Positions 55,248-62,500 of a stretch of 62,500 nucleotides of DNA are shown piece after piece; the first letter of the stretch is position 1, and each line of letters begins with the position of its first letter. The position numbers were made by a program, and so were the translations under genes. Origin of the DNA: Ruegeria sp. YS9 (GTDB taxonomy: Bacteria; Pseudomonadota; Alphaproteobacteria; Rhodobacterales; Rhodobacteraceae); contig NZ_CP102409.1 of the NCBI RefSeq assembly GCF_024628725.1, positions 1 through 62,500 on the forward strand, written 5' to 3'. A model generated the notes under the pieces. It had not been told where the DNA came from, did not search any database, and worked only from the letters and a program-made list of their open reading frames with translations.

Positions 55248-56495
55248 ATGATACGGTTGGGTGTGGTGGCCTCGGCGGCTGTTTTGGCCGGGGCGGGCGC
55301 GGTCTGGGCCGGTGAGACGGATTGCGGCGAGGCCCGACTGGTCTGGGCGGACGTCAAGGACAGCGGGTCGGCGACGGCCATCGAGAGTTTTGCACAGATC
55401 TACGCCGATTGCCCGATCTATTCGCAGTTGGCGCGCGACCTGCTGGTGGGGTTGATCGGGGAGGCCCCTGCGCCGGCAAAGGCCGACGCCCCCAAGGAAC
55501 CACAACGGCGCCTGCGGGTCTCCGACCTGCGCCCCCGGCCGGAACCCGCCCCCGATGATCCGCCGCAAGAACCCGACTTTTCGGACGGAGAGTATGACTG
55601 CCTGATGGCTGCCGCCGCCCCGGGCCAGTCGCCTTACTTCGACGGGGTGAAATGGGCCGACATGGACGCCGAGAATGCGATGGCGATCTGCGCCGATCTG
55701 CTGTTGAAAGACCAGGATGTCGATGCCGAGGTCGTGGCCGCGTTCGGCCGGGCTCTGATGAAGGGTGGCAAGCTGGAAATGGCGCTCGAGTTTTCGGAAC
55801 TGGCCGCGATGGAGGGCAGCGGGCTGGCGATGAACACGCTCGCCTCGCTCTATAATGATGGCGAGATCGTTCCCGAGGACGCCGAGACCGCGTTTGCCTG
55901 GTACATGGCGGCTGCCGAAACCGGTCTGCCGATGGGGATGCACAACGTCGCGTATGGCTACGAAAACGGGAAAGGTGTTGCGCCCGACATCGACAAGGCG
56001 CTGTACTATTATCAAAAGGCCGCGTTCTTCGGATATGAGCCGTCTCTGCTGCACCTAGGCGTAATCTATCGCGAAGGCACGCATGTCACGCGCGATATGC
56101 AGCGCGCGGTCGACTATCTGAAGATGGCGGCCCGAAACGGCAGCGCCGATGCCGCGGCGCGTCTGGGCTATATCTACGAGATCGGCTACTCCAAGGACAT
56201 CGAACAGGCGCTGGATTATTATTTCCAGGCGGCCAAGCAGAACAATGTCGTGACGCTGCACAATCTCGGGTCTTTGACCTATCAAGGGCGGGACGGTGTG
56301 CCCCAGGACACGGAAGCGGCCCTGTTGTTCTGGGGCAGGGCCGCAAAGCTCGGCGATGTGAAATCGCAGCGCAAATTCGGCCGGTTGCTCTATGAAATCG
56401 GCGATGTCGAAGAAGCGCTGAGGTTTCTTCGCCTCGCGGCCGAGCAGGGCGATGACGAGGCGCAACAACTGATCCGGCAGATCGAAGGCGATTGA
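55248..56495 (+). CDS. Exported Sel1-repeat (TPR-like) protein
   Basis: A 415-residue secreted or periplasmic protein. Signal peptide MIRLGVVASAAVLAGAGAVWA precedes a cysteine-bearing N-terminal region, a proline-rich linker (PAPAKADAPKEP, RPEPAPDDPPQEP) and at least six Sel1 repeats from about residue 180 (MNTLASLYNDGEIVPEDAETA; MHNVAYGYENGKGVAPDIDKA; LLHLGVIYREGTHVTRDMQRA and so on). Such repeats scaffold protein contacts, but the partner is unknown. ATG at 55248 follows AGGAAA and begins the signal peptide. The GTG at 55206 would bury it. Confidence 0.85.
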   Translation: MIRLGVVASAAVLAGAGAVWAGETDCGEARLVWADVKDSGSATAIESFAQIYADCPIYSQLARDLLVGLIGEAPAPAKADAPKEPQRRLRVSDLRPRPEPAPDDPPQEPDFSDGEYDCLMAAAAPGQSPYFDGVKWADMDAENAMAICADLLLKDQDVDAEVVAAFGRALMKGGKLEMALEFSELAAMEGSGLAMNTLASLYNDGEIVPEDAETAFAWYMAAAETGLPMGMHNVAYGYENGKGVAPDIDKALYYYQKAAFFGYEPSLLHLGVIYREGTHVTRDMQRAVDYLKMAARNGSADAAARLGYIYEIGYSKDIEQALDYYFQAAKQNNVVTLHNLGSLTYQGRDGVPQDTEAALLFWGRAAKLGDVKSQRKFGRLLYEIGDVEEALRFLRLAAEQGDDEAQQLIRQIEGD

Positions 56496-56588
56496 GACCC
56501 GAGGCCGGGGGACATGGTTTCCCCGCACTGTCTCAACTGTGCTATGGTGCGGCCATTCTGAATCGGAATTGCACCAAGGGGACAGACT

Positions 56589-56906
56589 ATGAAGCACCTC
56601 ATTCCGCTGGCTGCGGCAGCGGCCATAGCGGCCTGCACCGACACGCCGCCGACCGCACCCGAAACCGGTGCCGCTCCGGCCCCCACCAATGACGACCTTT
56701 ACCTCGTAGGCGGTTATCGGTCCGAGGATGACTGGTGCCAGTTGACCGGAGAAACCGCCTTTACAGTCAATTTCCTTGACCACACCGCCGACCTTGTATC
56801 CTGCCCCACGGGCAGCGCCGCCGCGCAGTCGCTGGTCGAGACGAACGACGCCCAGCAGGTGGCCGAAACCGGGGGCTACACCGTCTATACGATTCCGCGT
56901 GGTTGA
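56589..56906 (+). CDS. Small lipoprotein
   Basis: A 105-residue protein with a lipoprotein signal MKHLIPLAAAAAIAAC (lipidated C16) and a Thr/Pro/Ala-rich linker. A compact domain with two cysteines (SEDDWCQLTGETAF, DLVSCPTGS) that may pair follows. Function unknown. It lies just upstream of clpB in the same direction but has its own spacing, and the heat-shock promoter of clpB starts after it. Confidence 0.75.
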   Translation: MKHLIPLAAAAAIAACTDTPPTAPETGAAPAPTNDDLYLVGGYRSEDDWCQLTGETAFTVNFLDHTADLVSCPTGSAAAQSLVETNDAQQVAETGGYTVYTIPRG

Positions 56907-56929
56907 GGCGTTTTTTCACTCTCTAGCCT

Positions 56930-56958
56930 CTTGAAGCGGCGGAGAAGTTTCCCAGATT
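56930..56958 (+). promoter_or_regulatory. Sigma-32-type heat-shock promoter of clpB
   Basis: CTTGAAG (56930-56936) and CCCAGATT (56951-56958) separated by 14 bp resemble the RpoH -35 (CTTGAAA) and -10 (CCCATnT) elements. They lie about 75 bp before the clpB start, as expected for this chaperone gene. Inferred from sequence match only. Confidence 0.65.
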
Positions 56959-57032
56959 GAGGTCAAGGCCCGGACCACTGCGTGCTGCCAAGCGGGCGCA
57001 AATCCACCGGGTGCTTGGAAAAGGAGAATACC

Positions 57033-59651
57033 ATGGACTTGAACAAGTTCACTGAACGGGCACGGGGGTTCGTGCAGGCGGCGCAGACCGTTGCGCTGCG
57101 CGAGGGGCACCAGAGGCTGGAGCCCACTCATATACTCAAAGCATTGATGGATGACGATCAGGGGCTGGCAAGCAATCTGATCACACGCGCGGGCGGCGCG
57201 CCGAACCGCGTGGTCGAGGCGCTTGACGCAGCTATGGGCAAGATCCCGAAAGTCAGCGGTGATGCCGGCCAGATTTACATGGACGGCCAGACGGCCAAGG
57301 TTCTGGACGAGGCTGAAAAGATCGCCACCAAGGCGGGCGATAGCTTTGTGCCGGTCGAACGCGTGTTGATGGCGCTGTGCATGGTCAAATCCAAGGCCAA
57401 AGAGGCGCTGGAGGCGGGTGCGGTATCTGCGCAAAAACTCAACGAAGCCATCAACGACATCCGCAAGGGGCGCACTGCTGACACCGCAACGGCGGAAGAG
57501 GGCTATGACGCGCTCAAGAAATATGCCCGCGACCTGACCGAGGCCGCGCGCGAAGGCAAGATCGACCCGATCATCGGCCGCGACGAGGAAATCCGCCGCG
57601 CGATGCAGGTCCTGTCGCGCCGCACCAAGAACAACCCGGTTCTGATCGGTGAACCCGGCGTCGGTAAAACCGCGATTGCCGAGGGCATGGCCCTGCGCAT
57701 CGTCAACGGCGACGTACCGGAATCGCTGAAGGACAAGAAGCTGCTTGCGCTCGACATGGGTGCGCTGATTGCCGGTGCGAAATACCGTGGTGAATTCGAA
57801 GAACGCCTCAAGGCCGTTCTGACCGAGGTCACCGAGGCCGCCGGTGAGATCATCCTGTTCATCGACGAGATGCACACGCTGGTTGGCGCGGGTAAATCCG
57901 ACGGTGCCATGGATGCTGCCAACCTGATCAAGCCTGCGCTTGCTCGGGGTGAGCTGCATTGTATCGGCGCGACCACGTTGGACGAGTACCGCAAATACGT
58001 CGAAAAAGACGCGGCCCTTGCGCGCCGGTTCCAGCCGGTGATGGTTCAGGAACCGACGGTCGAGGACACGATCAGCATTCTGCGCGGTATCAAAGAGAAG
58101 TACGAGCTGCACCACGGAGTCCGTATTTCGGATTCGGCGTTGGTATCGGCCGCGACCCTGTCGCACCGCTATATCACCGACCGCTTCCTGCCGGACAAGG
58201 CCATCGACCTTGTCGACGAGGCGGCCGCGCGTCTGCGCATGGAGGTGGACTCCAAGCCTGAAGAACTGGACCAGTTGGATCGTCAGATCCTTCAGATGCA
58301 GATCGAGGAAGAGGCGTTGAAGCGGGAAGACGATGCGGCATCGAGGGATCGCCTGGAAACCTTGCAGAAGGATCTTGCCGAACTTCAGGAAAAATCCGCC
58401 GAGATGACCGCGCAGTGGCAGGCCGAACGCGACAAGCTGGCGGGCGCGCGGGAGTTGAAGGAACAGCTCGACAAGGCGCGGGCTGATCTGGAAATCGCCA
58501 AGCGCGAAGGCAACCTCGCCAAGGCGGGTGAGCTGTCCTATGGCATCATCCCCGAGCTTGAGAAAAAGCTGTCCGAGGCCGAGAATGCCGAAAGCAACGC
58601 CATGATGGCCGAGGAAACGGTGCGTCCGGAACAGATCGCCAGCGTTGTCGAACGCTGGACGGGCATCCCGACCGCAAAAATGCTCGAAGGCGAACGCGAC
58701 AAGCTGCTGCGCATGGAAGAAGCGCTGCACGCCCGCGTGGTCGGCCAGGACGAGGCCGTTACAGCTGTGGCCAACGCCGTGCGCCGGGCCCGCGCCGGTC
58801 TGAATGATGAAGGGCGGCCGCTGGGTTCGTTCCTGTTCCTTGGGCCAACCGGTGTCGGTAAGACCGAGCTGACCAAAGCCGTCGCCGAATATCTGTTCGA
58901 CGATGAAAACGCGATGGTGCGGATCGACATGTCGGAATTCATGGAGAAACACGCGGTTGCCCGTCTGATCGGTGCCCCTCCGGGTTATGTCGGCTATGAC
59001 GAAGGCGGTGTGCTGACCGAAGCCGTGCGGCGCAGGCCCTATCAGGTCGTGCTGTTCGACGAGGTCGAAAAGGCGCACCCGGATGTGTTCAACGTGCTGT
59101 TGCAGGTTCTGGACGATGGCGTTCTGACCGATGGTCAGGGCCGCACCGTGGACTTCAAGCAGACGCTGATCATCCTGACGTCGAACCTCGGGTCTCAGGC
59201 GCTCAGCCAATTGCCTGAGGGTGCCGATAGTGCGCAGGCCAAGCATGACGTGATGGATGCCGTTCGAGCCCATTTCCGGCCCGAATTCCTGAACCGTCTG
59301 GACGAAACGATCATCTTCGACCGGCTGAAACGGTCGGATATGGCTGCGATTGTTGACATCCAGCTGGGTCGTCTTCTCAAACGCCTGGCCGCGCGCAAGA
59401 TCGACTTGGTACTGGACGATACCGCCAAGGAATGGCTGGCCAATGAAGGCTATGACCCGGTCTTCGGTGCCCGTCCGCTGAAACGCGTCATCCAGCGCGC
59501 CTTGCAGAACCCGTTGGCCGAAGCTCTGCTGGCCGGGGAAATCAAGGATGGTGACGTCGTTCCGGTCACCGCCGGGCCGGATGGTTTGATCATCGGTGAT
59601 CGTTTGGGAACTTCCGAGCGACCCCGCCCGGACGATGCCGTGGTGCATTGA
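57033..59651 (+). CDS. clpB: ATP-dependent disaggregase ClpB
   Basis: Hexameric AAA+ chaperone that, with DnaK, extracts proteins from aggregates. The 872-residue protein has the N-domain ([19 protein letters not shown]), first AAA+ with GEPGVGKTA and [14 protein letters not shown], the coiled-coil M-domain (about 400-530, rich in Glu/Lys/Leu), and second AAA+ with GPTGVGKTE and [15 protein letters not shown], ending in the D2 small domain. ATG at 57033 has an AAGGAGA site. A sigma-32-like promoter lies upstream and a strong terminator downstream. Confidence 0.97.
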   Translation: MDLNKFTERARGFVQAAQTVALREGHQRLEPTHILKALMDDDQGLASNLITRAGGAPNRVVEALDAAMGKIPKVSGDAGQIYMDGQTAKVLDEAEKIATKAGDSFVPVERVLMALCMVKSKAKEALEAGAVSAQKLNEAINDIRKGRTADTATAEEGYDALKKYARDLTEAAREGKIDPIIGRDEEIRRAMQVLSRRTKNNPVLIGEPGVGKTAIAEGMALRIVNGDVPESLKDKKLLALDMGALIAGAKYRGEFEERLKAVLTEVTEAAGEIILFIDEMHTLVGAGKSDGAMDAANLIKPALARGELHCIGATTLDEYRKYVEKDAALARRFQPVMVQEPTVEDTISILRGIKEKYELHHGVRISDSALVSAATLSHRYITDRFLPDKAIDLVDEAAARLRMEVDSKPEELDQLDRQILQMQIEEEALKREDDAASRDRLETLQKDLAELQEKSAEMTAQWQAERDKLAGARELKEQLDKARADLEIAKREGNLAKAGELSYGIIPELEKKLSEAENAESNAMMAEETVRPEQIASVVERWTGIPTAKMLEGERDKLLRMEEALHARVVGQDEAVTAVANAVRRARAGLNDEGRPLGSFLFLGPTGVGKTELTKAVAEYLFDDENAMVRIDMSEFMEKHAVARLIGAPPGYVGYDEGGVLTEAVRRRPYQVVLFDEVEKAHPDVFNVLLQVLDDGVLTDGQGRTVDFKQTLIILTSNLGSQALSQLPEGADSAQAKHDVMDAVRAHFRPEFLNRLDETIIFDRLKRSDMAAIVDIQLGRLLKRLAARKIDLVLDDTAKEWLANEGYDPVFGARPLKRVIQRALQNPLAEALLAGEIKDGDVVPVTAGPDGLIIGDRLGTSERPRPDDAVVH

Positions 59652-59671
59652 TCTGACACCGTGAACTGAAA

Positions 59672-59697
59672 GGCCCGCTTTTTTGGCGGGCCTTTTT
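59672..59697. terminator. Bidirectional terminator after clpB
   Basis: GGCCCGC / GCGGGCC forms a 7-bp perfect stem with a T-rich 7-nt loop followed by TTTTT (59693-59697), with an A-rich 5' flank for the opposite strand. It serves clpB and probably also the convergent gene ending at 59697. Confidence 0.88.
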
Positions 59698-60233
59698 CAT
59701 GTCGGCTTTCCATAGCCTTTGTTCAGATAATCACTCAGGACCTTCATCCAGACCTGCGCTTTCTCCATTGGAAACTGGGCCGTGAACCTCAGCTTCACAA
59801 TACAATTGTCCACGACGCCGACTGCCAGAAGTTCGGACAGGCCATCTGATGCTTTGGCCTCGGCCCGATACGGCAACACCTGCGACGGATCACGCAACTG
59901 ATAGGCGTTGATTTCACCAAGCTCGGCCCCGCGCCGCGCAGCTATTGCAGCGATATCGCGTGCAGCTTGTCTAAAGCTTTCAAGGGCCATTTCGGATGAA
60001 ACGTCCCTTTGCTGATGGTCATAGAAGAAAACCGTGATCTTGGAGGACGGGTCTGCAAAAGTGGCGGAATAGCCGAGGCCCGGATGGCTGTCTTCATAAA
60101 CTTCCGACCCGATCTGGTTCAGATCGCTCAGGACCTGCGGCGCGCGCTCAAACAGCTTTTTGCACGATTGAACATCAGCCAATGCCGGTCCGCACAGCAA
60201 AGACAGAGAAACAACAAGTGGTCTGAGCAACAT
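59697..60233 (-). CDS. Uncharacterised periplasmic protein
   Basis: A 178-residue protein with signal peptide MLLRPLVVSLSLLCGPALA, then one beta/alpha domain (GYSATFADPSSKITVFFYDH; EMALESFRQAARDIAAIAARRG; NCIVKLRFTAQFPMEKAQVWM). It contains two cysteines, one early (VQSCKKL) and one late (VVDNCIVKL), that may form a disulfide. I do not recognise a characterised family. The start at 60233 gives a clean signal peptide. Upstream in-frame sequence to 60350 is unlikely to be translated. It converges on clpB. Confidence 0.65.
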   Translation of the reverse strand: MLLRPLVVSLSLLCGPALADVQSCKKLFERAPQVLSDLNQIGSEVYEDSHPGLGYSATFADPSSKITVFFYDHQQRDVSSEMALESFRQAARDIAAIAARRGAELGEINAYQLRDPSQVLPYRAEAKASDGLSELLAVGVVDNCIVKLRFTAQFPMEKAQVWMKVLSDYLNKGYGKPT

Positions 60234-60353
60234 GGAGGCAGGGTGTCCCGAACAGATCAAGAATGCACGAAGTCTTGGTCTGCAACTGTGGCGGAGTTTT
60301 GGCCCTGCCGAAAAAATGGCCGGGCGGGCGTTGGTCAGCCGCCCGGGCATTCG

Positions 60354-61169
60354 TCAGATCAACGCAAAGATCCGGGCCGGCCCGCCGGTGCCCCCTTGGT
60401 GCTTGGGTGCGCCGATCACCAGCGTTGCACCCGACGCAGGCACGCGATCCAGCCCAGCCAGACATTCGATCCCGAACCGGCCTGACGGCAACCACGCGTA
60501 ATGCGTCGCGAAATCTGCGGACATGCCGTGATCAAGAGACAGGGTATCGACGGCAATTGATCGCGCTCCGGTCTCTTCCATCAGCATCTGCGCGGCTTCA
60601 ACGTGGAAGCCCGGGTAATGCTGCGCTTCGCCGTCGAAATTGCGGAACTCATCCGTGGCGGTTTTGCCTGCCCATCCGGAGTGCATCGCCACGCAGGCAC
60701 CATCAGGGATATCGCCATTGGCCGCAATCCAGGCTTTCAGATCGTCCGGGGTGACACGCGTGTCAGCGTCTTCGGCCGCTCGGGCGGCGATGTCCACGAC
60801 GCATAAGGGGGCGACCAGATCCGTGACGGGGATTTCATCAACCGACGTCCCATCCGCCGAGAAGTGAAGCGGCGCATCGATATGCGTGCCCGTATGTTCG
60901 TTGATTGACAGGTTGAACAGATTGAAGCCGTGATCAGCAAAGTTGAATGCTTGCTCGGCGGAAATGCCGGGTTCGCCGCCCCATGTCGGGAAATCCGGGC
61001 TCAGCGTATGGGTCATATCCTCGACACCGCCATGCCCGACCGCCAATGCTGCCGGCGCGACGGCCCCGGTTGCGGCTGCTGCAACACCCGAAGCGGCGGC
61101 AGCTTTGAAGAACCCGCGACGAGACAGCATCTTGTCTTTGACGGCATTCATTACGCAGATATCACACAT
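60354..61169 (-). CDS. Tat-exported cyclase-family hydrolase (kynurenine formamidase-like)
   Basis: A 271-residue protein of the cyclase/KynB family of metal-dependent hydrolases. The metal motif NEHTGTHIDAPLHF gives H92, H96, D98 and H102. A twin-arginine signal (MLSRRGFFKAAAASGVAAAATG) near residues 14-45 indicates folded export to the periplasm, unusual for KynB itself. The N-terminal CDIC motif ahead of the signal is odd and may be cleaved off. The start at 61169 has GAGGAAG. Substrate (an amide, lactone or ester of a small acid) is unknown. Divergent from msrP across a 331-bp region. Confidence 0.82.
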   Translation of the reverse strand: MCDICVMNAVKDKMLSRRGFFKAAAASGVAAAATGAVAPAALAVGHGGVEDMTHTLSPDFPTWGGEPGISAEQAFNFADHGFNLFNLSINEHTGTHIDAPLHFSADGTSVDEIPVTDLVAPLCVVDIAARAAEDADTRVTPDDLKAWIAANGDIPDGACVAMHSGWAGKTATDEFRNFDGEAQHYPGFHVEAAQMLMEETGARSIAVDTLSLDHGMSADFATHYAWLPSGRFGIECLAGLDRVPASGATLVIGAPKHQGGTGGPARIFALI

Positions 61170-61309
61170 TTTTCTTCCTCCCATTGCGGCCAAAAGGCTG
61201 CAATCGCAGCCTTGCCTCGCGTTCGGCTTGGCGTGGCGCCCGTATGACAGAGTGCAGCCTTGCGCCCGCAGTTGTAAAGTTTTGTGCCCGTGTTCTGACG
61301 GTAATCCAC

Positions 61310-61325
61310 GAAAACCGCGGTTTTC
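61310..61325. promoter_or_regulatory. Perfect 16-bp palindrome between cyclase and msrP genes
   Basis: GAAAACCGCGGTTTTC is perfectly symmetric and sits in the middle of the 331-bp divergent region 61170-61500, which otherwise holds no gene. It is an operator candidate for either neighbour. The binding protein is unknown. Confidence 0.5.
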
Positions 61326-61500
61326 CGCCGGGCTCCAAAAGTTCTCGGGTCTATGGTTTCCGGTGCTGAAAACGTTACTCGAATGCTCAGTCACACCGGA
61401 ACGTTACAATCACGTCGCTCAATCGTTACGCCTGTTTCCGTGGCTCTGTGCTATCAGCGCACTACGTCACCACTGACTGTTGCACATGACGGAGACCCAT

Positions 61501-62403
61501 ATGGCGCATCGCTGGACCAACACTTTGACACATGCCGACGTCACCCCCCGGGCGGCGTTTCTCAACCGGAGGCAGGTTATGGCCGGGCTGGCAGGTGTCG
61601 GCCTGACTGCGATGGCCAAACCGGCGGCAGCACAGGATGGGTTGGAGCCGAACACGTGGGAAGAGATCACCACGTACAACAACTACTATGAGTTCGGGAC
61701 CGGAAAAGATGACCCGGCGAAATATGCTCATACGCTGGTGACCGAACCCTGGAGCGTCACGATTGACGGTCTGGTCGACCGTCCCGGTGACTATGATTTT
61801 CAGGCCATCCTGTCAGAGATGACGATAGAGAAGCGGATATACCGCTTCCGCTGTGTTGAGGCTTGGTCGATGGTAATTCCGTGGAACGGATTTGAGCTGG
61901 CCGACCTTCTCAATATGGCGGGCGTGCAAGACGGTGCGAAATATGTGGCTTTTGAGACGGCCTATCGCCCGGACGAGATGCCGGGAACGCGGTATCCCGT
62001 TCTTGATTGGCCGTACCGAGAGGGCCTGCGCCTGGACGAGGCGATGCACCCTCTGACGATCATGGCAACCGGAATTTACGACCGCCCGATTCCCAACCAG
62101 AACGGCGCGCCTTTGCGTCTGGTCGTTCCTTGGAAATACGGCTTCAAATCGATCAAGTCGATCGTTCGGATCACGCTCACCAAGGATGAACCGCCCACCA
62201 GCTGGAACATGTCCAATCCACGCGAATACGGGTTCTACAGCAATGTGAATCCCAACGTGGACCATCCACGCTGGTCTCAGGCTTCCGAACGCGAGATCGG
62301 GGGCGGGCTTTTCGCGTCACGTAAGCCGACCCTGATGTTCAACGGCTATGAACAAGAGGTCGCCAGTCTTTACGAGGGCATGGATCTGGCCAAGAACTAT
62401 TAG
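61501..62403 (+). CDS. msrP: Protein-methionine-sulfoxide reductase catalytic subunit MsrP (YedY)
   Basis: Periplasmic molybdenum enzyme of 300 residues that repairs oxidised methionines in envelope proteins. It has a Tat signal (FLNRRQVMAGLAGVGLTAMA, cleaved after PAAA), the cofactor-binding cysteine C118 in YRFRCVEAWSM, and family blocks VIPWNGFELADLL and GAPLRLVVPWKYGFKSIKSI. The start at 61501 has GGAG at suitable spacing, with in-frame ATGs at 61480 and 61486 as alternatives. The membrane partner msrQ follows after 4 bp. Confidence 0.95.
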   Translation: MAHRWTNTLTHADVTPRAAFLNRRQVMAGLAGVGLTAMAKPAAAQDGLEPNTWEEITTYNNYYEFGTGKDDPAKYAHTLVTEPWSVTIDGLVDRPGDYDFQAILSEMTIEKRIYRFRCVEAWSMVIPWNGFELADLLNMAGVQDGAKYVAFETAYRPDEMPGTRYPVLDWPYREGLRLDEAMHPLTIMATGIYDRPIPNQNGAPLRLVVPWKYGFKSIKSIVRITLTKDEPPTSWNMSNPREYGFYSNVNPNVDHPRWSQASEREIGGGLFASRKPTLMFNGYEQEVASLYEGMDLAKNY

Positions 62404-62407
62404 AATC

Positions 62408-62500
62408 ATGCAGTCGATTAACCAGACACTCCGCCGTATTCCGGTATGGGCGATATATCTGCTGGGGGCGTTGCCCGCGCCCTGGCTGTTTTATCTTGGC
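62408..62500 (+). CDS. msrQ: MsrQ heme-binding membrane subunit (partial, runs off window)
   Basis: The ATG at 62408, 4 bp after msrP, opens a frame to the end of the window: 31 codons beginning MQSINQTLRRIPVWAIYLLG and continuing into a hydrophobic segment. Position and the start of a first membrane helix match MsrQ (YedZ), the quinol-linked cytochrome b subunit that supplies electrons to MsrP. The remainder lies outside. Confidence 0.85.
   Translation, partial: MQSINQTLRRIPVWAIYLLGALPAPWLFYLG

Noticed and set aside
56916..59648. A 910-codon open frame antisense to clpB
   Set aside because: It mirrors clpB codon structure in a GC-rich genome, has no ribosome site and no recognisable domain.

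Overview
The window begins at the dnaA start codon and carries the chromosomal replication block dnaA-dnaN-recF-(peroxidase-like gene/TetR pair)-gyrB. Gene content and style point to a marine Rhodobacteraceae (Roseobacter-group alphaproteobacterium). Supporting features are TRAP/TTT-style transporters, sulfonate (cysteate, probable sulfoacetate) catabolism, type-B L36, acnB, clpB, and msrPQ. The species cannot be fixed from the sequence alone.

Layout. (1) 1-7.66 kb: replication and topology genes, with a divergent TetR/AhpD-like pair between recF and gyrB. (2) 7.67-20.5 kb: a patchwork accessory region starting 16 bp after gyrB. It holds an SDR, an MBL-fold lactonase-like protein, an aminotransferase, a DUF427 gene and an in-frame chimera of a UbiB/ABC1 kinase N-half with a photolyase FAD domain. 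Next come a photolyase/cryptochrome gene without the usual C-terminal Fe-S cysteines, a broken ydeI-like gene, a truncated IS3 element, a Zn-ribbon protein preceded by a 94-nt class-II-like tRNA, an IS5 remnant, and a NemR/NemA-type TetR plus old yellow enzyme pair. Arrays of three ~16-bp repeats spaced about 19-23 bp lie at 7.7, 17.5 and 20.4 kb. The first is inverted relative to the other two, so they look like ends of mobile DNA. (3) 20.6-27.7 kb: a likely sulfoacetate operon (CoA ligase SauT-like, acylating aldehyde dehydrogenase SauS-like, tripartite tricarboxylate transporter) divergent from a LacI regulator. (4) 28-35.4 kb: an ~1870-residue DEDDh exonuclease-RecQ-UvrD fusion beside a decayed integrase and tRNA-Thr, then an unknown gene. 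(5) 35.7-44 kb: a betaine-type ABC transporter with a co-translated alpha/beta hydrolase and divergent LysR, then an aspartate/glutamate-type racemase, L-cysteate sulfo-lyase (cuyA-like) and divergent LysR. (6) 44-62.5 kb: housekeeping and mixed genes: serine hydrolase, acnB, XRE-cupin/GNAT (frameshifted), iron-binding protein, rpmJ, tRNA-Val, N-formylglutamate amidohydrolase, dinB, pyrF, a Sel1 protein, a lipoprotein, clpB with a sigma-32-like promoter, a periplasmic protein, a Tat-exported cyclase and msrP/msrQ (cut by the window end).

The functional theme of the middle is organosulfonate use: sulfoacetate would go to sulfoacetaldehyde and cysteate to pyruvate, ammonia and sulfite. No sulfoacetaldehyde acetyltransferase (xsc) or sulfite exporter lies in the window, so those steps would have to be encoded elsewhere. 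Most starts were set by Shine-Dalgarno position and family length, and often differ from the longest open frame.
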